Shown here: positions 1 to 6,219 of the stretch, piece by piece | Numbering within the stretch: the first letter of the stretch is position 1 | Layout of the letters: every line of letters begins with the position of its first letter | DNA from: an uncultured Oscillospiraceae bacterium | GTDB taxonomy: Bacteria; Bacillota; Clostridia; Oscillospirales; Oscillospiraceae | Length of the DNA: 16,772 bases | Assembly: GCA_905205085.1 (NCBI GenBank) | Contig: CAJLCG010000043.1 | Location: 1-16,772 of the forward strand | Reading direction: 5' to 3' | Position numbers and translations under genes: made by a program | The notes under the pieces: generated by a model | What the model was told of the DNA's origin: nothing | Databases searched by the model: none | Seen by the model: only the letters and a program-made list of their open reading frames with translations

Positions 1-62
1 GTCTGAAGGTTTGGATGACATGTTATTCTATATTTACAGATAGAAAGGGTGGCGGCCAGCCT

Positions 63-638
63 ATGGAGCTTTTGAAGGAGCGGATTCGGAAGGACGGAAA
101 GGTCAAAGGCACCGACGTGCTGAAGGTGGACAGTTTCCTCAACCACCAGATGGACGTGGAGCTGTTTGCGGAGATCGGCAAGGAATTTAAGCGCAGATTT
201 GCGGACTGCGACGTGAATAAGATCCTCACCATCGAGGCCTCCGGCATTGGGATCGCCTGTATCACGGCGCAGTTTTTCCACTGCCCGGTGATCTTTGCCA
301 AGAAGAACCAGACCAAGAACATCGCCGGCGAGGTGTACACCTCTCAGGTGGAGTCCTTTACCCACGGCCGGGTATATAACATCATCGTGGCCAAGGAGTT
401 CCTGGGTCCTGGGGACAAGGTGCTGCTCATTGACGACTTTCTGGCCAACGGTGCCGCTCTGGAAGGGCTGGCCAAGCTGGTGAAGGACGCCGGTGCGGAG
501 CTGGTGGGAGCCGGCATCGTCATCGAGAAGGCCTTCCAGCCCGGCGGCGACCGCCTGCGCGCCGAGGGCCTGCGGGTGGAGTCTCTGGCAAGAGTCAAAA
601 GCATGAATGAAGAGACCGGCGTGGAGTTTGTGGACTGA
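63..638 (+). CDS. xpt: Xanthine phosphoribosyltransferase
   Basis: Salvages xanthine in the cytoplasm by transferring the ribose-5-phosphate of PRPP to give XMP. The 191-aa product has the usual Xpt length. It begins MELLKERIRKDG and carries the type I phosphoribosyltransferase PRPP loop, VLLIDDFLANGAAL, at about residues 124-137, with its two adjacent acidic residues. The segment IEASGIGIACITAQF at about 58-72 and the KKNQTKN segment after it are also typical of Xpt. I chose the ATG at 63 because a GGGTGG-type ribosome binding site lies about 10 nt upstream and because family members start here; an in-frame ATG at 15 lacks this support. A small hairpin (26-31 with 40-45) sits just before the binding site. 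In Firmicutes xpt is often preceded by a guanine riboswitch, but too little upstream sequence is present to judge. Known family; confident call. Confidence 0.95.
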   Translation: MELLKERIRKDGKVKGTDVLKVDSFLNHQMDVELFAEIGKEFKRRFADCDVNKILTIEASGIGIACITAQFFHCPVIFAKKNQTKNIAGEVYTSQVESFTHGRVYNIIVAKEFLGPGDKVLLIDDFLANGAALEGLAKLVKDAGAELVGAGIVIEKAFQPGGDRLRAEGLRVESLARVKSMNEETGVEFVD

Positions 639-650
639 CGCGGAACATAG

Positions 651-691
651 AACACCGGCTGTCACCTTTGGGTGACAGCCGGTGTTTTTTT
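651..691 (+). terminator. Rho-independent terminator of xpt
   Basis: A perfect 15-bp stem (652-666 with 671-685) closes a TTTG loop and is followed by a run of eight T (684-691). It lies 13 nt after the xpt stop. The XRE gene converges on it from the other side, so the stem may help there too, although the minus-strand U run is poor. Its core is shared with the terminator at 1353-1388. Confidence 0.95.
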
Positions 692-719
692 GTGAAACTA
701 TGGGGGAGAAAACAGAAGT

Positions 720-968
720 CTATCCTTCCAAGAGCTGATCGGCAGAAATTTGGAAAAACTCCGCCAGAGCCCGTAATTCAATGTCGGTGACAAACCGCTG
801 TCCGCGCTCAATGCGCTGAATGGCGTTTTTATCCACATCCAGCCCGCATAGCTGTAAGCGGTCAGCCAGGGCACGCTGGGACAGGGCCGGTGTATAAGCC
901 TGGCGCAGCTGGGCAATCTTCGGTCCGCAGAGATTCAAAGCACCGTCCGCGGCGCGGTTCTTATACAT
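720..968 (-). CDS. Small XRE-family helix-turn-helix regulator
   Basis: An 82-aa protein made almost entirely of one Cro/C1-type HTH domain. It contains LSQRALADRLQLCGLDVDKN (about residues 28-47, the helix-turn-helix), then AIQRIERGQRFVTDIELRAL and AEFFQISADQLLEG, the helices that normally close an XRE domain. There is no sensory or protease domain, so it would act as a simple DNA-binding repressor or activator. The start at 968 is preceded by a GGGGGTG ribosome binding site about 5 nt away; an upstream in-frame ATG at 989 would overlap the palindrome at 984-1002 and is less likely. The gene is divergent from the 92-aa gene at 1074, and the spacer holds two matching palindromes, which suggests that it controls both itself and its neighbour. 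The target is inferred; the family is clear. Confidence 0.88.
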   Translation of the reverse strand: MYKNRAADGALNLCGPKIAQLRQAYTPALSQRALADRLQLCGLDVDKNAIQRIERGQRFVTDIELRALAEFFQISADQLLEG

Positions 969-983
969 GTGGTCACCCCCGTT

Positions 984-1002
984 TGACATTCACTGATTGT
1001 CA
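984..1002. promoter_or_regulatory. Palindromic operator-like site 1
   Basis: TGACATTCACTGATTGTCA is an imperfect 19-bp palindrome with outer half-sites TGACA/TGTCA. It lies 15 bp upstream of the XRE start codon and overlaps the -35 element of the rightward promoter (997-1002). It matches site 2 at 17 of 19 positions. It is probably bound by the XRE regulator, by analogy with divergent phage-type switches; binding is inferred. Confidence 0.65.
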
Positions 1003-1025
1003 TTTTTCTTATTGTATGGTATTCT
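997..1025 (+). promoter_or_regulatory. Candidate promoter of the 92-aa gene
   Basis: TTGTCA at 997-1002, a 17-bp spacer and TATTCT at 1020-1025 point rightward. The -35 lies inside operator site 1, and the expected start near 1032 abuts site 2 (1037-1055), so both sites could block transcription. A second TTGACA at 983-988 has no good -10 at the right distance. No clear promoter for the leftward XRE gene was found; a TACAAT-like -10 is present on the minus strand at 1011-1016. Confidence 0.5.
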
Positions 1026-1036
1026 AACCAGAGAAA

Positions 1037-1055
1037 TGACATTTACTGAATGTCA
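1037..1055. promoter_or_regulatory. Palindromic operator-like site 2
   Basis: TGACATTTACTGAATGTCA is a 19-bp near-perfect palindrome whose centre lies 53 bp from that of site 1, about five helical turns. An ATG at 1050 that could be read as a start codon lies within this site, which argues that the downstream gene starts later, at 1074. Confidence 0.65.
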
Positions 1056-1073
1056 ATAGGGGGTAAGATTTGC

Positions 1074-1352
1074 GTGGATGAGATGCTTTCGCTGTGGGAT
1101 CAGGAGGTCAAAGAAGGGCTGTTATATGTAACGATTGGAAAAGCTGTGGTGCAGTATGCAGAGCAGTTAAAGGGGGCCCTACTGCGAGATGCAATGCACG
1201 ACGAGGCAGTTTCCATTCTGGCGGAGATTTATCGCATTTTGCAGGATCAGGAGCTGGACGACGAAGCGTGTATGGAACGGATTGAATCAATTCTTATGCT
1301 CTACGCCCGTCGGCTTGATCTGCTGCCGCAGCGGCATGCAGAGCAGGACTAG
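1074..1352 (+). CDS. Unrecognised 92-aa acidic helical protein
   Basis: I do not recognise a family. The product (VDEMLSLWDQEVKEGLLYVT...) is rich in Leu, Glu, Asp and Ala and looks wholly alpha-helical, with no signal peptide, membrane segment or cysteine pair. The GTG at 1074 is chosen because an AGGGGG ribosome binding site (1058-1063) fits it. The in-frame ATG at 1050 lies inside an operator palindrome upstream of that site, and the ATG at 1083 is a less well spaced alternative. It is transcribed divergently from the XRE regulator across a spacer with two matching palindromes, so it is probably the regulator's target. Such pairs can be antitoxin-like modules, small metabolic regulators or orphan prophage remnants; nothing here decides between these. 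The gene ends one base before a strong terminator. Confidence 0.65.
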   Translation: MDEMLSLWDQEVKEGLLYVTIGKAVVQYAEQLKGALLRDAMHDEAVSILAEIYRILQDQELDDEACMERIESILMLYARRLDLLPQRHAEQD

Positions 1353-1388
1353 AAAACCGGCCGTCACCCAAAGGTGACGGCCGGTTTT
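1353..1388. terminator. Bidirectional terminator between convergent genes
   Basis: A perfect 16-bp stem (1353-1368 with 1373-1388) has AAAA/TTTT ends and a CAAA loop. It stands between the convergent 92-aa gene and the calcium ATPase gene (stop at 1400) and can end both. Its inner stem and loop repeat the xpt terminator in reverse orientation, differing by one compensated base pair. Confidence 0.9.
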
Positions 1389-1399
1389 GTGGTTTTTGG

Positions 1400-4036
1400 T
1401 CAGACGGCGGCTTTCTGCCGGGTACGGTGTTTCCGACCCGCCAGGGCCTTGCCCACCTCACAGATGGGGATGGGGGCCATGGACAGCAGCAGCACGGTGA
1501 GCCACTGGTACAGGTCCAGAGAGACGGTGGAAAAGACGCTTTGCAGGGGAGGCACCAGCAGCACCGCCAGCTGGAGTACCAGCCCGGCCAGAAAGGCCCG
1601 GTTCATGGCGGGGTTGGACAGGGGACCCATGGCAAACAGGGAGCGGTCCTCGCTGCGCACGTTGAAGGCGTGGAAGAGCTGGCAGAGGGTGAGGGTGGCA
1701 AAGGCCATGGTGTTGGCCACCGGGCCCTCCATCCCCGGCGCGGCCAGGCGGGTGAAGCCCAGAAAGTAGGCCCCCAGGGTGAGCACCCCCACCATCAGCC
1801 CCTGCCACAGCAGGCGCAGGGTGAATTTCCCGTCAAAGAGCCCGGCTCGAGCGTCCCGGGGCGGCTGGTTCATCACGCCCGGTTCCACCGGCTCCACGCC
1901 CAGCGCCAGAGCGGGGAGAGAGTCGGTGACCAGATTGAGCCACAAAAGCTGCACCGGGGCCAGGGGCATCACGCCGAAGTCCAGCAGGGTGGCGGTAAAG
2001 ATGGTGAAGATCTCTCCGATGTTGCAGGAGAGCAGGTAGTGGATGGCCTTGCGGATGTTGGAGTAGATGCCCCGGCCCTCCTCAATGGCGGCCACAATGG
2101 TGGAGAAGTTGTCGTCGGTGAGAATCATGTGGGCGGCCCCCTTGGCCACGTCGGTGCCCGAGCGGCCCATGGCGCAGCCGATGTCGGCGGCCTTCAGGGC
2201 GGGGGCGTCGTTCACTCCGTCTCCCGTCATGGCCACCACCAGCCCTCGCTTCTGCCAGGCCTTCACAATGCGCATCTTGTGCTCCGGGGACACCCGGGCA
2301 AAGACGGAGAAACGGTCAATGTCCTCCTCCAGCACCTCCTGGGGCATAAAGTCCAGCTCCCCGCCGGTGACGGTGAGGTCGCCGGGGCGGAGGATGTCTA
2401 GCTCCCGGGCCACGGCGGAGGCGGTGGCTCGATGGTCGCCGGTGATCATCACTGGGCGCACCCCCGCCTGGTGGCAGCGCGCCACCGCCAGCTTTGCTTC
2501 GGGCCGGGGCGGGTCCATCAGACCGAAGAGGCCCAGAAAAGTGAGGTTGTCCTCCAGCAGCTGGGGGGTGAGCTGGGCGGGAAGAAAGGCCAGGTCCCGA
2601 TAGGCCACTGCCAGCACCCGCAGGGCCTTGCGGGCCATCTCCTCGTTGGCGGCGGTGATCCGGCCCCGGTCGTCGGAGGAGAGGGGCCCCTGGGGCCCCT
2701 GGGTGCACCGGGGCAGCAGCACGTCGGGAGCGCCCTTCACATACACACGGTAGCCGCCCTCGGGCAGAGCATGGATGGTGGACATGCGTTTGCGGGTGGA
2801 GTCAAAGGGCAGCTCGTCTGCCCGGGGCATAGCCTCCTCCAGCTTGTGCTGGTCCAGCCCCTCCTGGGCTGCCGCCACCAGCAGCGCCCCCTCGGTGGGG
2901 TCGCCGGAGGCGATGGGGGCCCCGGCCCGCCACTCCAGCCGGGCGTCAGAGCACAGCGCGCCCCCGGTGAGGGCGTCCCGGCGGTGCCCGCCTGGCAGCA
3001 GCCAAAGCTGCTGCACCGTCATGCGGTTCTGGGTGAGGGTGCCCGTCTTGTCTGAGCAGATGACCCCGGCACAGCCCAGGGTCTCCACGGCGGGCAGCTT
3101 CTTCACGATGGCCCCCCGCTTGGCCATGCGGCCCACCCCCAGGGCCAGCACAATGGTGACGATGGCGGGCAGGCCCTCGGGGATGGCGGCCACCGCCAGG
3201 GAGACGGCGGTGAGGAACATGTCCAGCATCTGTTTCCCCTGGAGGAGTCCCACCCCAAACATTACCGCGCACACGCACAGGCACAAGAAGGACAGCTTTT
3301 GGGAGATTTCTGCCATCCGGGACTGGAGGGGGGTGGTGCCCTCCTCCTGGTCGGAGAGCATCCCGGCGATGTGGCCCATCTGGCTGTCTGCGCCCGTGGC
3401 GCAGACTAGGGCGGTGCCCCGTCCGGCGGTGACCAGGGTGCCGGAGAGGACCATGTTGACCCAGTCGCCCAGGGGGGCGTCGGGGGCCAGCACCAGGTCC
3501 GGGTCCTTTTCCACCGGGGCCGACTCGCCGGTCATGGCGCTCTCGTCGGTCTGGAGGCGGCTGGAGGACAGCAGCCGGGCGTCGGCGGGAACCAGGTCCC
3601 CGGCCTCTAAGTAGATAATGTCCCCGGGCACCAGCTCGCTGGCCTGGATGCGGGTCTGTCTGCCGTCCCGCAGGGCCTGGGCCATGGGGGAGGACAGCTT
3701 TTGCAGCTCCTCCAGGGCCTGCTGGGCCCGGTCCTCCTGGGAGATGGACAGCACGCTGTTGACCACCACGATGACTAAAATGATGGCCCCGTCCAGCCAG
3801 TCCTTTCCGCCGCTCACCGCCAGAGACAGTCCCGCCGCCGCCAGCAGTACCACGATCATGGGGTCGGTGACCTGGGCCAAAATCCGGGCCAGGAGGCTGG
3901 CCTGCTTGGGGGCGGGGAGTTGGTTGGGGCCGTAGCGGTCCAGGCGGTCCTTGGCCTGCTTGGCGGTGAGACCCTGGGGGCGGGTTTCCAGTTCTTCGAA
4001 CAGGCGGTCTTGGGGCATACTGTGCCAGTTGTTCAT
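1400..4036 (-). CDS. P-type calcium-translocating ATPase (P2 type)
   Basis: An 878-aa membrane pump predicted to export Ca2+ with ATP hydrolysis. In order: N-terminal cation-ATPase domain (from about residue 2), TGES actuator loop at 169-172, M4 motif PEGLP at 286-290, phosphorylation site DKTGT with Asp329, nucleotide-binding KGAPD at 434-438, TGD at 532-534, hinge TGDGVNDAP at 604-612, and a C-terminal six-helix-type domain. By alignment with SERCA from memory, ion ligands Glu287 (M4), Asn672 and Glu675 (M5) and Asn701/Asp705 in NLVTDS (M6) are present, which supports Ca2+ over heavy metals; no CPC motif or metal-binding N-terminus is seen. The ATG at 4036 has a GGAAGGAG site 10 nt upstream; the longer frame to 4075 does not. 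A TATACT -10-like box is on the minus strand at 4064-4069. Mn2+ transport is an alternative. Confidence 0.93.
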   Translation of the reverse strand: MNNWHSMPQDRLFEELETRPQGLTAKQAKDRLDRYGPNQLPAPKQASLLARILAQVTDPMIVVLLAAAGLSLAVSGGKDWLDGAIILVIVVVNSVLSISQEDRAQQALEELQKLSSPMAQALRDGRQTRIQASELVPGDIIYLEAGDLVPADARLLSSSRLQTDESAMTGESAPVEKDPDLVLAPDAPLGDWVNMVLSGTLVTAGRGTALVCATGADSQMGHIAGMLSDQEEGTTPLQSRMAEISQKLSFLCLCVCAVMFGVGLLQGKQMLDMFLTAVSLAVAAIPEGLPAIVTIVLALGVGRMAKRGAIVKKLPAVETLGCAGVICSDKTGTLTQNRMTVQQLWLLPGGHRRDALTGGALCSDARLEWRAGAPIASGDPTEGALLVAAAQEGLDQHKLEEAMPRADELPFDSTRKRMSTIHALPEGGYRVYVKGAPDVLLPRCTQGPQGPLSSDDRGRITAANEEMARKALRVLAVAYRDLAFLPAQLTPQLLEDNLTFLGLFGLMDPPRPEAKLAVARCHQAGVRPVMITGDHRATASAVARELDILRPGDLTVTGGELDFMPQEVLEEDIDRFSVFARVSPEHKMRIVKAWQKRGLVVAMTGDGVNDAPALKAADIGCAMGRSGTDVAKGAAHMILTDDNFSTIVAAIEEGRGIYSNIRKAIHYLLSCNIGEIFTIFTATLLDFGVMPLAPVQLLWLNLVTDSLPALALGVEPVEPGVMNQPPRDARAGLFDGKFTLRLLWQGLMVGVLTLGAYFLGFTRLAAPGMEGPVANTMAFATLTLCQLFHAFNVRSEDRSLFAMGPLSNPAMNRAFLAGLVLQLAVLLVPPLQSVFSTVSLDLYQWLTVLLLSMAPIPICEVGKALAGRKHRTRQKAAV

Positions 4037-4140
4037 AGTCGTTCGCTCCTTCCTTGTTCTGCCAGTATAGACCATGGCCTGTCCTTTTTTTAGGGAATCC
4101 GGGAGAGGAGGAAATTTATTCCTTTTTTAAGCGGGGGAGA

Positions 4141-4742
4141 GGGTTCCGCCCTGCGGGGCGGGGAGGCGTTGTGCCTTTCTGAGCGATCAGAAAGGCACCA
4201 AAGAATCGCTGGGGGTCTCCTTCGATGAACACCTGGCTTGCGCCGGTGTTCATAGGCGTCGTCCCCCAGACCCCCATTACGGGGGACGCCCTCCCAGGAA
4301 ATAGGCACTTTCATCCGGCGGGCAAAACCAGGCCGGAATTTCCTTCTTGCCTCGGGGACACAGGCCCCTACTAGGTGGAAATTTAAAATATCTGCGTTGT
4401 ACGGGCACCGCCTACTCTGGCAAAACCGTGGCAGCTGGTCGCCCAGCTACCGCCGCACTAAACAGGTAGGGATGCAGGAGGCGGCGTGCGTTAGAGTGGC
4501 AATGCCTTCAAATTTTAATAGCAGAAAGGCCCTGTGGCCTGGGAGTAGGACGGGAACCGGTCTTGTCTTTGCCCGCCGGAAATAACTACCGGACCGAAGT
4601 GACCCGCTTCCGTAAAAGGGGTCCGGGGATAAGCTGACTGTGAGCACCACCGTAGGTAGGTGCTCACCGGAGGCGATCCCCGGCGGCGTTTTGCCTACTT
4701 TGCCGCCGTGGGCAAAGTAGGACGCCCCGCGGGGCGGAACCC
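4141..4742. repeat. 602-bp gene-free element with terminal inverted repeats and many hairpins
   Basis: The ends are 20-bp inverted repeats (4141-4160 and 4723-4742) matching at 19 of 20 positions. Each end is followed inward by a perfect hairpin: 4171-4182 with 4187-4198, and 4694-4704 with 4711-4721. Further stems: 4225-4233 with 4245-4253, enclosed by 4209-4215 with 4263-4269; and CCGGCGGGCAAA (4315-4326) against its complement at 4568-4579. The ORFs in it (for example minus strand 4090-4314) show no recognisable protein. There is no transposase and I see no clear target-site duplication. It resembles a composite palindromic repeat or MITE-like element and may contain an RNA (see 4353-4690). 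Confidence 0.55.
4353..4690. ncRNA. Candidate structured non-coding RNA region, family not recognised
   Basis: Many compatible stems lie in series: TAGGTGG/CCGCCTA (4372-4378 with 4408-4414, one G-U pair); CCTACTC/GAGTAGG (4411-4417 with 4543-4549), enclosing AGCTGG-tcgc-CCAGCT (4433-4448) and GCCTT/AAGGC (4504-4508 with 4526-4530); CCGGACC/GGTCCGG (4589-4595 with 4620-4626) enclosing GAAG/CTTC; and a 9-bp hairpin (4640-4648 with 4659-4667). CCGGGGAT (4623-4630) can instead pair with 4676-4683, giving two exclusive folds. Two AT-rich loops (4383-4389 and 4512-4518) could form a 7-bp kissing contact. RNase P, tmRNA, SRP and 6S signatures are absent. The strand is undecided; expression is not shown. 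Confidence 0.35.
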
Positions 4743-4749
4743 TCCAAAC

Positions 4750-4784
4750 AAAAAAGTGGGAGTGACGAAAAACGTCACTCCCAC
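4750..4784 (-). terminator. Rho-independent terminator of the lipoprotein isomerase gene
   Basis: On the minus strand a perfect 12-bp stem (4773-4784 with 4756-4767) with a five-base loop is followed by six T (complement of 4750-4755). It lies 22 nt after the stop at 4807. Its sequence resembles the terminator at 15831-15867. Confidence 0.93.
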
Positions 4785-4806
4785 AAAAGAAGCATTGGAA
4801 ACAAAT

Positions 4807-6123
4807 TTAAGAGGCACTGGAGCTGCCGCTGGAGCTACCGCTAGAACTGCTGCTGGAGCTACCACTGGAGCTGCTGCTGGAATCGCCAGAGTTCTCGGCC
4901 TGCATAGCGTCCACCTCTGCCTGCACGGCGGTACGCAGGGCGGTAAGCTGGGTGTAGAAGGCAGCGGGGTCGATCTTCTTGAACTCGTCGTTGGTCTCCA
5001 CAGGGAACTGCTCCAGCCAGCTCTGCTGCCGCTGGCTCATCAGATAGGAGACATACTGCTCCCGATAATCGGCGGCCTGGATGGGCAGGCGGAGGATGAT
5101 GTGATAGCCGTAGGTGCTCTCCACAATGCCGCTGATCTGGCCGGGCTGGAGGGCCAGAGCGGCCTCCTCAAAGGCGGCTACCATCTGGCCAGACTTGGCC
5201 TCGTAGCCATCGGGGCTGTTCACGTTGCCGGAGGAGTCGGTGTCCTCGCTGTACTCCTTCATCAGCTCATCAAACAGGGCCTCCTTGTCGTCGGCGGCCT
5301 GGAGCTGGGCGAGGATGTCCTCTGCGGTGGCCTTCTTCTGGGCCACAGTGGCGTCGTCCAGGGGCTCATACTTACCGGTGGCCTTGCCGTCCTCGTCCTT
5401 GATGGGCTTGTCGGTGTCCACCGTCTTCAGCAGGATGTGCTTGGCCTTGTAGGCGATCTGGAGCTCATCGGAGACGTAGGCGAGAATATCCTCATCCTTG
5501 GGGGCATCGGGGGCGCCGTCGCCGTAGTAGCGGTTCATCAGCTGGGTGTTCAGGTCGCCGGCCTGGTACATGCGGGTGTACAGATCCTGGGTCAGGGCGC
5601 TGGACCAGAGCACGTGGTCCATCATCTCCTGGCTGCCGGCCTGCTGGCTAAAGGTGTCCATGGCCTTCTGGAAGGTCTCGTTGGCCTCGTCGGAGATAGA
5701 CAGGCCCTCCTGCTGGGCGATAACGGGGACCAGGGCATAGAGGGCGGCAGTCTGGAGAGCGTTGTTCAAAAAGCTCTCCGCCATGGTGGAGCCATCCTCC
5801 ATCTTCTCATCCCAGGGCAGGTCAGAAACGCTCATACCCATCATGGAATAGTACTGGGCGGTGCCGTCCACGGTGGCGGCCAGCCAGTACAGCAGATTGT
5901 CGGCGGTGATCTGAGCGTCCCCGGCGGTGGCGACCACAGTATCGCCGGAGAGACCAGCGGTGGCCAGGAAGGGGTCGGTGACGGAGGAGAGATCCATGGT
6001 CTCAGCCTGCGAGGTGCTGCCGGAGCTGCTGGAGTTGTCGCCCTTTGCGCCGCAGCCAGTGAAGGCGGTGAGGGCCAGAACCAGAGACAGGGAGAGGGCT
6101 CCCAGACGTTTCAAGGTAGGCAT
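4807..6123 (-). CDS. PrsA/SurA-like peptidyl-prolyl isomerase lipoprotein
   Basis: A 438-aa predicted lipoprotein foldase outside the cytoplasmic membrane. Residues 1-23 are a lipoprotein signal peptide (Lys5, Arg6, hydrophobic core) with FTGC at the cleavage site, so Cys24 would be lipidated. A Ser-rich linker (about 31-39) precedes a SurA-like helical region (about 60-220). A parvulin-type rotamase domain follows at about 226-347, from AKHILLKTVDTD to STYGYHIILRL. The last 25 residues (414-438) are almost only Ser and Gly, unusual for the C-terminus of this family. The start has an AAAGGA site 8 nt upstream and a promoter at 6183-6211. mfd lies upstream on the same strand, 96 bp away, but the separate promoter suggests independent expression. 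The exact ortholog (prsA or another parvulin lipoprotein) cannot be decided, so no symbol is given. Confidence 0.88.
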   Translation of the reverse strand: MPTLKRLGALSLSLVLALTAFTGCGAKGDNSSSSGSTSQAETMDLSSVTDPFLATAGLSGDTVVATAGDAQITADNLLYWLAATVDGTAQYYSMMGMSVSDLPWDEKMEDGSTMAESFLNNALQTAALYALVPVIAQQEGLSISDEANETFQKAMDTFSQQAGSQEMMDHVLWSSALTQDLYTRMYQAGDLNTQLMNRYYGDGAPDAPKDEDILAYVSDELQIAYKAKHILLKTVDTDKPIKDEDGKATGKYEPLDDATVAQKKATAEDILAQLQAADDKEALFDELMKEYSEDTDSSGNVNSPDGYEAKSGQMVAAFEEAALALQPGQISGIVESTYGYHIILRLPIQAADYREQYVSYLMSQRQQSWLEQFPVETNDEFKKIDPAAFYTQLTALRTAVQAEVDAMQAENSGDSSSSSSGSSSSSSSGSSSGSSSAS

Positions 6124-6182
6124 GGTATAAATCCTTTCTTGTGTTTCAAAGATTTCAGATTAAATTAAGCTTGTGTCAGACC

Positions 6183-6211
6183 ATCATAGCACAAACTGGA
6201 CCAGAGGGCAA
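6183..6211 (-). promoter_or_regulatory. Promoter of the lipoprotein isomerase gene
   Basis: On the minus strand: TTGCCC (6206-6211), a 17-bp spacer and TATGAT (6183-6188) preceded by TGTGC, giving an extended -10. It begins just after the mfd stop and leaves a leader of about 53 nt. Confidence 0.65.
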
Positions 6212-6219
6212 GGAAAGTC

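Noticed and set aside
1..62. Guanine riboswitch upstream of xpt
   Set aside because: Common for this gene, but the conserved core would lie outside the window and nothing diagnostic is visible in these 62 bases.
1050..1073. ATG at 1050 as start of the 92-aa gene
   Set aside because: It lies inside a palindromic operator and upstream of the only good ribosome binding site, which fits GTG 1074.
4090..4314. 74-aa minus-strand frame in the gene-free element
   Set aside because: Made of palindromic repeat sequence, with no ribosome binding site and no family resemblance.
4551..4640. Cobalamin riboswitch-like words (GGGAACCGGT, GACCCGC, CCGTAA)
   Set aside because: The spacing is wrong and the conserved B12 box (GTCAGGAGACCTGCC-like) is missing downstream.
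4660..6168. 502-aa plus-strand open frame
   Set aside because: Low-complexity Gly/Leu/Val/His-rich translation that mirrors the well-supported isomerase gene on the other strand; a GC-rich shadow.
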